Shown here piece by piece: positions 37,310-48,800 of a stretch of 64,000 nt of DNA; within the stretch, counting starts at the first letter, position 1; every line of letters starts with the position of its first letter. The notes beneath the pieces are model-generated. The model was not told the origin of the DNA. It did not search any database and saw only the letters and a program-made list of their open reading frames with translations. Source of the DNA: Enoplosus armatus (lineage: Eukaryota; Chordata; Actinopteri; Centrarchiformes; Enoplosidae). A program made the translations under genes and the position numbers. Location: the NCBI RefSeq assembly GCF_043641665.1, contig NC_092203.1:2790001-2854000 (forward strand), given 5' to 3'.

Positions 37310-38190
37310 CCGGGAACCCGTGGCTGCAGACAGCGCGGTTGTTGCCCGGTCAGCACACGTGTGCACGGGGGCGATGGTAGGTATAAATCAGTCCGCTCTG
37401 CTGAAAACCTTCCAAGTCGCTGACAACTAGAGCCAGCTCTCAATAACCAGGACTGAAGAATACAGGACTTGGACTCAAATTAAGACAGAATCATTTTTTA
37501 TAGAAAGTAAAACTACACTAGGCAAACTTTTTATAGTGAAAGTCTCTGTAACCTTTTAGAGGACCCTGCTGCCCTCGTGTGAGGAATCAAAGTATAAAGA
37601 AATATAAACTCTTAAAGACAAACCTATAATATAATAAATCTGTTAATCAACTCTGATTTAAGGTTTGTCTATTTTTAATCATGAAAAATGTTACTTTTAT
37701 TTGTCGCTATGGACGATAAGTTTACAGCAAACACCGGGATTCTTGGCTCAGATGTTCATTTATTAACACTCAGTTTTCTCTTTGATGATCTCAGAAAGTA
37801 CCTTTTGCTTTTCTTGTAACTGTGACTGAATCTGCACACTTTTGGCTGAGGGGGCTACAGCTTTTGAAATTCCCTCTCTTGGTGTGTACATTCAGTCATA
37901 TTCACTGGTGAAGGAAAAGGTACACGGCTGATTGCAGCCTGTGACTGAAATGTTTGCGAACCAATGCAACTAACAGTTCTCAACGCCTTAGATATTGTGC
38001 TGAACCCCCCCCCCCCCCCAAATATTTTATTTTATTCTACACATGTATACCCCTACTGTTGTTGGTTTGATTGAATCCTTCATGTAACCATCTAATATCA
38101 TCATGTGATTGTACATAGCTAGAACACACATATATATATATCTGTGTATAGAGTGAAAAAGAATGTAATAAAAAAAAATCACCTTTCTAA
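37310..38190 (+). other. fdx1: fdx1 3' untranslated region
   Basis: Non-coding, AT-rich sequence after the fdx1 stop. It contains a C-run (38006-38019) and an AT dinucleotide patch. AATAAA at 38167-38172 is a good end signal; an earlier AATAAA-like site near 37633 could give a shorter transcript. The extent is inferred. Confidence 0.45.
38167..38172 (+). terminator. Poly(A) signal AATAAA, likely fdx1
   Basis: AATAAA on the + strand, 858 bases past the fdx1 stop and about 180 bases before the opposite-strand arhgap20 signal. Confidence 0.45.
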
Positions 38191-38353
38191 TGGCGTGTTG
38201 AACTGTCAGTTTTATTTTCATTTTATTTATGTTCTATTTGAAATTAATATGGCATATCCTGCTCAAAATGACAAATCTGATAATCCTATTAAAACCTTGT
38301 ATAACCCCCCCACAAATGTAAACCAATAATCCGATTTTCACTCGTAGGTCCTT

Positions 38354-38359
38354 TTTATT
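38354..38359 (-). terminator. Poly(A) signal AATAAA, likely arhgap20
   Basis: TTTATT on the + strand reads AATAAA on the - strand, about 1.45 kb past the arhgap20 stop codon. Another candidate lies near 38530. The choice between them is a guess. Confidence 0.35.
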
Positions 38360-39805
38360 TGCAAATGCAGATTGTTTGGCTTATTAACACAGCGTATGAA
38401 TACATATATATTTATAGAAAGGAGGCATAGACAGTAAAATAAAGCAACAGCCTTGCGGCCTACTGGAGCTGCATAAAATATAAAGCTGTAAAAACATAAA
38501 TGTACCATTTTTTTCCCCCGTGGAGGGATTTTATTTACAGAATAGAAACATTGGGACAGGATGCGCGGGATTAATTCAAAGGAATACAGGCTTGTGTGAA
38601 AACCACATTATTGGCAACAAACAGGAAACAAGGATCGATTGTGCGACTGCGTGAATGTGCCGGAACACACGTAATGTTGAGTGCTAATGCAGACTTACAA
38701 AAACAGTTCATGACCAAATACTTCAAGAGCAAAGACTCACTGCAGCCAGCAAAACTGGATCAGTGTTTGGTAAAGTCTAATCATAGTCCACACTTTAGTT
38801 GGCAAAAAGCAGCACGAACATCACTGTTTTTTAAATTTCCATGAAAAGTGTAAATAGCGAATAGTCACCTGACCGTAATCTACAAACCTCAACTAAATGT
38901 GAAACTTATTCAAGTTAAGAAGCTAACAGTTACATGATGTGATGGTTCTGATTCGAAAATATAATCTTGATTGTATAAGCCTTTATGTAAGCTGCTCAGT
39001 AGTACAGTTCTAGGCAAAGTCAGTGTGTACCCAGGCTGCATTTACACTACAGGCCAAGTTAGAAAAAGCCCCAACATATTTTCTAATTATGTTCATATTC
39101 AAATATTGTATTTTATGACGTACCAATGCAGGAAAACAGTGTAAAAAGTAGCTTTTAACATACTAATAGAAGCTATCAGTGTTGAGCACAGTCTTTAACC
39201 ATTTCTTAGCTGCGCCTTAGCCGTCATGCTCGTAAAGTTCTAAGAATACCACCAAATATGCAAAATAGTTTTGTTTGAGCTAAAGTTAGTCATTAATCTT
39301 CATGATGGAAGAAGGCAACACCAGGTGGTTTTAATTGGCAGGTTTCAACTTTGGCCTGATAAATACTTAAAAAAAACAAATAAAACAACGACATTCCTTA
39401 AGCAAAACCCACGGATTGAACTTGGTTTCATTATGCATTTGATACCAAAATGGTCCATCTGCTGAGACTGTGATAAACTGTGATATTGTGTCAATATAAA
39501 TAAGCGTACAAAGCAGTATTGAGGACATTCAAGCAAAAACATTCCCTTGATGGCAATAAGCGCTAGGCAGAGTTTAAAATGTACTTCTTTTTGGACTTAT
39601 TAGTGTACCTAGTCGTGTGAGAAACTACCACAGCAAACGAATTAATTTCAAGTTCTGTTGCAGCCAAAATGTATCATGTATCATAACTCATCATTTTCTT
39701 CTCAGGTCGAAGCCAGCAGCGGAGTCATGTGTCTCCAGTGTCGGTTGGAGTTTAGTTGATGCGCGTTGTTGCATTTATCTGATCTGGTTTTGCTCCACGT
39801 TACAG
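38360..39805 (-). other. arhgap20: arhgap20 3' untranslated region
   Basis: About 1.4 kb of AT-rich sequence downstream of the arhgap20 stop, without coding exons or recognisable transposons. Assigned to the arhgap20 transcript only by position. Confidence 0.4.
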
Positions 39806-42800
39806 TCAGACGTAGGATTCTTCAGCAAACAGAAGCTGGTCGAAGTCTGGTTCCGCCGCGGGGTCGCTGCATCTCTTCAGCCACTCCCTGCGGCTCTCCA
39901 CCAGGGCGAGCGCCACCTGCTGGCTGCTCTGGGGGTTGCTGCGCGGGTGAGAGGAGAAGTAGTCCCTCACTGCTTTGGTGGCTAAGGGGGAGAGGCAGAA
40001 ACGGGCCTCCGGTGTCCCTCCCTGTGAATCCACCTCAGTAACCTTCAGTCCTGGGTCGCTGGGCAGCCTCGCCCGCGTGAGGGCGGCGGTTCGGTCCGCG
40101 ACCTGCCGTCCAGGTTCCGACACCCGGCGCTGGTAGAGCCTGGCGTGGCACTCCTCCTCCACGGAGCGAGACTTTCTTTGCTTGAAGAGGGAGAGTGACG
40201 GCCCACTCTGCTTGTAGAATAAAGATGGCGGCGGCTTCTTCAGCTCGCTTGCTTCACTTTCTGCTGCGTGTCTGAGGTCGGCGGTGCCCCCTCCGGCGGC
40301 GGCAGCACGGCTGAGCTGCCTGGCAGTTTGCGGGGAGTCTGAGGAATGAAACCAGGGGGATTTGGGAAATTGGAGACTCCCTGTAGAGCGGTGGTGGGAA
40401 GGAGGGCTGGATGAGTCCTGTTTAAGATGTCTGAGCTTGTGGGGCTCCTGGCCAGGCCTGCTCCTTACATGGCCCCCTCCTCCTCCTCCTGCATCTTTTG
40501 AGGCTCTGCAGGATGGTTTAGGCTTGGGTTGGCTGCTGAAGATTGGCTTTCCTCCGCCCCTTTCGCCTGCTTTTCCTTTGCCAAGTGTGAGTGACTTCTC
40601 AGTGGATCCCCCCTGTTTGTGGAAACATATACAGTGCATTGACAATGATTCAGAGCATTTCAAGTACATCTCATGACCTGGGTAACTCTCAGCGATGTTA
40701 CAACAAGTGTCATATTTTACGGGTTATGGTATAGTATGGTTCTAGGATGGTATCTGATATAGATTTGGATGGGCTCCCACATTTTTCTCTGGCCGTTGAC
40801 CCCCTTTTTTCCGTCAATGCCTGGAGTTCCCTCGTGGTTTTGGTGTTTTAGTTTTTGGTCTGGCGTTATCTGCTTCTGAGGTTCCCTGTTATTTGAAAAT
40901 ACTCACTTCTTGTTCCCACAGCCCAGCCATGTGATGGATTCCCAGTGGATTGCCTCTGGTGGTCCCCGTTGTGTAAGTAGTGTCGTGGTCTAAAGGCAGG
41001 GTTGGATTTTAATCATCCATTGGCTTTGAGTGCCCCACAGACGTGCTGCACTTCCTCCTGTTCTCACCACTGATCTTGTGTTGTAAGAGGTGATTACAGT
41101 TTATATTGAGGTATCCATTTGTGGGGGATTTTCCTGTCACACTTAACTTGAACGCAGGTGTCTAGGACCGCAGCTTACCGCCCTGTTCCCGCTCTAAAAA
41201 ATAAAAAGGTCTAAGAGCTTTTATGTACCTTTTTATTTAAAGCTACAGTAGGTAATATAATTGAGTTATAATTTTGGCCATTGCATGTCACTAATAATAT
41301 TTAAGTAAAGGGTTCTTTTAAAAAAGTGTGTGCCTGCGCACCTGCCCCCCCTTTTTGTATTTATTTTTTTAAAAACTGGACCCGGTCTGAATCAAACAAC
41401 TAATCAGAGTATTATTGTGTTCTGTCTCTTGATTCCTCCCTTCCAGCTGTTCCGAATCACACTCCAATCCAGAGGTTGGAGCTGCCATTCCTCCACCGTT
41501 GTTTTACCCGAGTCAGACATAACGAGCCGGGCGCCCTACAGTCAACCTTTGTAACTGAGCAGCCGATCGCATCGCTCATCGCTAACCTTGCCGTGAACTT
41601 AAGCTACATGTCGCCTGCAGTAACGTTATTTTGCCACAGTTATATCTAAATAACGTAGCAATGTTAGAGCTACATGGTTGCTGTAGTTAGAGCATGCTAG
41701 TGTCCATGTCAATATAGTATTGTTAGACTAATAGAAATAATGTTACTTTAATAGCAGAGAGTAAAGATAGAGGTTTATTGTTAGCAGAGGTCACAATACA
41801 TTTGTAAGGATTGCTAGGTTACATAGAAAGGCTAAATAGGCTATAGCTCTGATTTGGCAAGCTTTTACCATAAAATAATATTTACCGAGTGAAACGGTGC
41901 CACAGCGAGCCTAGCTGCTCCTTCTGTGTTTTTTTTAACGGCAGCTTTTTATGTGCATTTCCGCCACCTTCTTGGATTGGAGTGTGAATCAGAACAGTTG
42001 GAAGAGAGGAATCGAGGCACAGACCCCCTTATTTGTACACAGTTGGCTAGTCATGTGTTAGCTAACTGAGTATTTACTTTAAAACAAAAAACCAACTTGA
42101 GCCAGTTTGAATCAAACAACCAATCACAGACACACCTTTTTTAAAGGAAACCTTTATTGTTAGTGATGTGCAATGATATCACCCGCTGTAACTTTAAGTC
42201 TTCTGCCGTTGGGTACAGCTTTTTCCAGAGGTCATTGGAGATGACTTCTTTCTCCTTCCACTTGTTTGGGATCGCTTTAAGTCTTGCTGTGTTGGATCCA
42301 ACTTAAGTGTAATATGTGTTGTTATCCCTTCGAAGCGCTTGAGCTTCATACGTCACGGTATCCATCCCAACTATTATAGCTGTTGTAGCTGCGATGGATA
42401 CTGTGACATATGAAAGTCGAGCTGAAATCCCTCTGAGTGATAGCAACATTTATATTACACTTAATGTGGCTCTAACGCAGAAAAACACGCTTGATCCTAA
42501 ATGAGTGGATTGAGAAAGCAGTTATCTCCTATGTCCTCTGAAGGAAGTTGTATCTGATAACGGAAGACTGGCCCAAGTTTCATGGGCTGGCAAAGGTACA
42601 TAAACAGAGGTCTCTGAGACTTGCGCTATCCAGCATTGGTAGTATTCAGTGGGCTAAATTCCTTTCCGGTGTCATATTATCATATTAAGAACAATGGGTA
42701 TTTTATCCAAAAGACCAAAGACTCAGAAGCGCTCTGTCACTTAGCTGCAGTCCAATAACCATTAGTGCTTCCTCAGCCGGGATGCCAATAAACAGTCCTT

Positions 42801-45800
42801 CGACATCAAAAGACACCAGTCTAACACCTTTCCCAGTTGTAGCTAACCTGCACGTGGAATATTTTGAACAGCCCCCACCTGACATCTGGTACAAGGACGA
42901 CACTAACCCACACATCAGCAAGACGGTAAGCTGCTGTTCATAGACACACGCAAAGTGTGATGGGAAGATAAAGACCAGTGTACAGGAGAGTCTTTCTCAC
43001 AGATAGATACCTCAACTGTCACCACCATTCCTACACAGAGCAGAATATGTAGTCCGTGAGTAAGAGGAGGGGGACAGTCCAAGCCAACAGGAATGGACGT
43101 TTAAGGGACCAGAGTGGGACCACCACGTAACATTACCAGCTACCCGGACACTTTGCTTCATGTCATTTCTGTGTCAGAATTAAAATCTTTTACAAAAAGA
43201 TGATTGAAGTTAATTATGAATTAGTGTAACTATATAGTTACACAATGCCGGACACCTCAGTCTCCTCCCTCTTGGTTCACCTGAGGCCCTAAAATGTGAA
43301 TTTTGTGGGCGTCCCAGTACAGCGGACTGCTGCTGGAACATTAAATAATGAGGTCCTTTCTTAATGTAAGACACTGAATCCTCGGGTCTCAGTCCACTCT
43401 CTTTTTCCCCTCTACTAATCATCTGCCTAAATTTGATTGAATAATAAAAGACGGTCACGTAGCTAATAAGCTTGGGCACGAGAAACTGGAATAAAGGCAG
43501 TTCAGATATTTATAGCTGCTTCTCATAACGGTTCATTCATGTTCCCTCCATGATGAATTGACTACTGTAAAGATTATTTTTTGGGCATTTTGCCCCTTGA
43601 ACGTATAATGACAGTTGAGAGAGACAGCAAAGGGGAGTTACAGGGTGCCCACTGCTTAAATGTTGTTGAGTGATGGATCCTCATGAAATGGAGTTTTGAA
43701 GGCCAAAAGGGTCAAGACCACAAAGAGACACTGGTTTTGCGTTTGTCTGTTTGACTGGTCCTGTAGCTCAGCATGTGAGGAGACTGCTTGGGAGCTCTGT
43801 GGTTGAGGGTTTGATCCTTACGACAGTCTGTGAGTTTTGAAGTCCAATGTCCAAAGGAAAGAGTTAAAACCACGAAGAGAATAGGACAAAGTGTCTGCTC
43901 CGACAGCTCAGTGTGTAGGGTGAGCGCTTTGTGGTGCTGAGGTCGGGAGTTTGAGTCTTACGTGTGTCAGTGAATTTTAAAGTCCAATCCCCAAAATGTA
44001 AAGATAAATACGCCCGGAGAAGTGGTACAAATGTGAAAGGGACATGGTGTAGTGGGTCTGTTGGTGTCTGTCAAGTACCAGCATGTGTGTTCGAAGCCCA
44101 CTTGTCCCTGGAGCAATCACATCGCGGTGGGTGGGTGAGAGGGGCTGATATATCCCTCCGGGTGTTTCAACCAATGGAAACTGGGGGTTATGAAAGGGAA
44201 AACAAATTCTGACAGAGGTTTTGTGCGTTGCGGTGCGTTGCGGTGCGTTGCGGTGCGTTGCGTTGCGGTGCAGGGCAGGGCGCCCTGCAACTAGCGCCCT
44301 GCAACTAGCGCCCTGCAACTAGCGCCCTGCAACTAGCGCCCTGCAACTAGCGCCCTGCAACTAGCGCCCTGCAACCAGCCACAAAAGCCCTGCTACTAGC
44401 GCCCTGCAACTAGCGCCCTGCAACTAGCGCCCTGCAACTAGCGCCCTGCTACTAGCGCCCTGCAACCAGCCACAAAAGCCCTGCAACTAGCGCCCTGCTA
44501 CTAGCGCCCTGCAACTAGCGCCCTGCAACTAGCGCCCTGCAACTAGCGCCCTGCAACTAGCGCCCTGCAACTAGCGCCCTGCAACTAGCGCCCTGCAACT
44601 AGCGCCCTGCAACCAGCCACAAAAGCCCTGCAACTAGCGCCCTGCTACTAGCGCCCTGCTACTAGCGCCCTGCAACTAGCGCCCTGCAACTAGCGCCCTG
44701 CAACTAGCGCCCTGCAACTAGCGCCCTGCAACTAGCGCCCTGCAACCAGCCACAAAAGCCCTGCAACTAGCGCCCTGCTACTAGCGCCCTGCAACTAGCG
44801 CCCTGCAACTAGCGCCCTGCAACTAGCGCCCTGCTACTAGCGCCCTGCTACTAGCGCCCTGCAACTAGCGCCCTGCAACTAGCGCCCTGCAACTAGCGCC
44901 CTGCTACTAGCGCCCTGCAACTAGCGCCCTGCAACTAGCGCCCTGCTACTAGCGCCCTGCAACTAGCGCCCTGCTACTAGCGCCCTGCAACTAGCGCCCT
45001 GCTACTAGCGCCCTGCAACCAGCCACAAAAGCCCTGCAACTAGCGCCCTGCTACTAGCGCCCTGCAACTAGCGCCCTGCAACTAGCGCCCTGCAACTAGC
45101 GCCCTGCTACTAGCGCCCTGCAACTAGCGCCCTGCAACCAGCCACAAAAGCCCTGCTACTAGCGCCCTGCTACTAGCGCCCTGCAACCAGCCACAAAAGC
45201 CCTGCTACTAGCGCCCTGCAACTAGCGCCCTGCAACTAGCGCCCTGCTACTAGCCTCTTCCCTTGTGTAAAGCAGCTTGTTTGAGCTCATTAGCTCAGTC
45301 TACCCAAAATGTAAGGATAAATACGCCCAGAGAACTAGTAAAAATGTGAAGGGGACATGGTGTAGTGTAGTCTGTTGGTGTCTGTCAAGTACCAGCATGT
45401 GTGTTCGAATCCCACTTGTCTCTGGATCACTTACTAACTGCTTTTTCACTAGTGTCTCCCTTGTGGATCTATGTTGCAAGAACAACAGGGCTGTTCAAGC
45501 TTATTAGTTACCTTTTATTATTCAATCAAATGCAAACTCAAACTGTGTTCTAGCATTAACTTCTTTGGCAATTTGAGCTACAGTGGCTCTGTTGGATCGG
45601 ACCGTCCCATAACCCTGTCGCCGGTTGGACCACTGCACCCCTCAAGACCTGCAGTTTTGGAGATGCCCTTGTCAAACCCTAACTAACCCATTTTTCCATG
45701 ATGAAGCACACATTTGCTTTCGTCCAGAGTTGCATTCATTTTCCACCAAGATCTTGTATTGATGATGGGAGAGTTGGACCGCTGCGCAAAGTCTTCTCCA

Positions 45801-48800
45801 GCACATCCCAAAGATTCTCAATGGGGCTGAGGTCTGGACTCTGTGGTGGCCAATCCATGTGTGACAATGATGTCTCATGCTCCCTGAACCCCTGACCCAC
45901 TCATTCACAATGTGAGCCCAATGAATCCTGGCATTGCCCCCACAGGTTTGTATGGTAGGTAGGCACAAGGCATGATGGGTGCATCACTTCATCCGCCTCT
46001 CTTCTTACCCTTATCCAATCTTTCCGATTAGCCTCACTGATCAGTGGTTTTCTTAGGCCTCAGCTGTTTAGTCCCAATCCCTTGAGTTCCCTTCAGTGAT
46101 CTCCGATCACGATCATCCAAGAGTTTGTTCTGACCACATTTCTTCCTCAAAGATGATGGTTCACCACTATCCTTCCAGGTTTTAATAATGCGTATGACAT
46201 CATTACTTTATATACATAACTCATATGATCAACCAATTATTAAACTTGTCAATTGGCAAATAACTACCACTAACTGAGATGATTAACTTAAATGATGAAC
46301 CATAATTTCACTGCTGTAATAAAAAGTATTTACTCACCCCAGTCTTGTCCTCTTCTTCCTTTTCCAAGTTGTCTTGTTGGGTTAGTGACAGCCTCCGGCC
46401 TTTCTTCAGCCAGGAGTTTGGGTGGAGGCCTATGCAGCCTTTCAAGGTCCCCCAGTTGAGTGGGTCTTTGAGTGGGGAGCCCTTTGGACAAGTACCCAGG
46501 TCTGGATGTCCACCAGAGGTCAAAACAGAGCTCATGGTGGAGGGTTTGGAGGGAACAGTTGAGGAGGAAGAGCTGGAAGGGAGATGTGTCTTGGTTGGGT
46601 AAAGCCCCCGTCGGGTCGCCCAGGTGTGGTCGCTGCCGAGGGAGTCGAGAGAGTCCAGGGAGGAGCGGGTCGGTGCAGGGGAGGTGGGGGTAGAGGAGAG
46701 GCTGGAGGAGCTCGCTTGCAGAGCTGCGCCCCTCCTGGTCTGACCTTCTTCACCATCACCATCCTCACCAGTGAGTCCATCGGTGCACCCTGAAGCAAAC
46801 GGCTGAAACTTGCCCACGTACGCTATAGCCGGCTCCGAACGCCGCCGTCTGTGCCGACCATCCAGGGACAGCGAGTCCAGCGTGGAGGAGGTATCCACAG
46901 TCGGTGCGTCCTGGCCGGGGCGGGAGAGATCTGGATCTTGTCTCCTGCCTCTGGTTCTCCCCAGTGGGTACAACTTCAGACCACACGGACTCTCAGTTTG
47001 GGCCTGCTGCATATCTGGGTCCGTGTCCTGGTCGTAGTCGCTGAATGTGAGGATGGAGTCCAGGCTGCCTTGTAGTGGTTTGGGTTTCAGGTGCCGTCTG
47101 CTGCAGAAGCCCGGTGACCCCCCGCTGCTGTTGTCCAACTCGTTCTCTAGACTGTCGTAGGAGGAGTCGGTCAGAGGGTCCAGCCAGGAGTCTAACGGTG
47201 CAGAAGGAAAGGGGAGACAGACGCACACTTCATGTAATATTTAACCTTTTAAAGATATACTGAAATAAAAAACACATTTATTAAAAGTAAAACACTCAAA
47301 TATCGCATTCTATTCCCATTCTTCTTTGCACATCCTCTCAAGCTCAATGAGGTTGGATGGGGAGCGTCGGTGCACAGCGTTGTTGTCCTGTTGGAAGGTT
47401 CGCCCCAGTCTGAGGTCCAGAGCGCTCTGGAGCAGGTTTTTGTCAAGGATCTCTCTGGACTTTGCTGCATTCATCTTTCCCTCGATCCTGACTAGTCTCC
47501 CAGTTCCTGCCGCTGAAAAAACATCCCCACAGCCATGCTTCGCTGTAGGGATGGTGTTGGCCAGGTGATGAGCGGTGCCTGGTTTCCTCCAGACATGACG
47601 CTTGGCATTCAGGCCAAAGAGTTCAATCTTGGTTTCATCAGAACAGAGAATTTTGTGTCTCATGGTCTGATGGAACCGTCTGGCCACGCTACCATAAAGG
47701 CCCGATCGGTGGAGTGCTGCAGAGATGGTTGTCATCTCCACAGAGGAACGCTGGAGCTCTGTCAGAGTGACCATTCTTGGTCACCTCCCTGACCAAGGCC
47801 CTTCTCCTCTGGGCAGCCAGCTCTAGGAAGAGTCCTGGTGGTTCCAAACTTCTTCCATTTACGAATGATGGAGACCACTGTGCTCTTTGGGACCTTCAAT
47901 GCTGCACAAATGTTTCTGTACCCTTCCCCAGATCCGTGGGACCTTATATAGACAGGTGTGTGCCTTTCCTTTTCATAGCAAAGGCTGTGAATACTTATGT
48001 ACATGCGATATTTGAGTGTTTTATTTTTAATAAATTTGCAAAATTGTCTAAAAATCATTTTTCACTTTGTCATTATGGCATCATTATGTAGAATTTTGAG
48101 GGGGAAAAAAGAATTTAATCCATTTTGGAATAAGGCTGTAACATAAACTGTGGAAAAAGTGAAGCGGGATGAATACTTTCCGGACGCACTGTATGTAATC
48201 CCTCTCCAATAAAAGACTTTAAAAACCTGCATCTCTCTTGACTTGAACAAAACATTCGCGTTTCTGTACCTGATCCCATCTCATCGGTGTTGAGTCTTTG
48301 TGGCGGTCCTCCAAACAGGGAGGAGGGATCCTCCCCCAGGATCTGCTGACAGTGTTCAATCATAAACTTCACCAGCTCACAAACCTGCAGCAGACCAGAG
48401 GAGGAGAGGGACCTGAGATTTAACTCGTGTAACAAACTGAGCTTCAGTTATAACAGTGTGACCATTGTTATCGCAATTCGCAATGTTCATTGTCCTGAAG
48501 TGTCCAAACTTTTCAAGGCTACTTGTGTTACAATGCTTCATAGCCTTTCTGCAAAGCTGCTTTGAGACATTCCTATTAGAAATGCTTGGCACGATTTAGA
48601 GGCGTCACAATACACTCGTTAACACAAAGATCTTGTTCCAAAAATAGCAATCAGTTGACAGTTAAACCAGCTCAACATTTGACATGTTCTATGTCAAAAT
48701 CAGAGATTAGTGGAAGTTGTCCTGATCCCAGGCCAGCAAGGGGTTATGAGGTAAAGCCTGTCTGTATTTTCAGTGTTTCTTATGGCCTGCAGACAAAACG

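Noticed and set aside
42703..42921. Stand-alone gene encoding a 72-aa protein
   Set aside because: Its [11 protein letters not shown] block is a reverse-transcriptase motif within a decayed Penelope-like element.
43755..43830. Functional tRNA gene
   Set aside because: Boxes A and B are recognisable, but I could not build a full acceptor stem and anticodon arm. Treated as a tRNA-derived repeat.
44277..45256. CRISPR-like regular repeat array
   Set aside because: Units are head-to-tail with no unique spacers, and the setting is a vertebrate intron. It is a minisatellite.
46532..46798. Proline-rich open frames overlapping the large arhgap20 exon
   Set aside because: Out of phase with neighbouring arhgap20 exons; shadows of GC-rich coding DNA.
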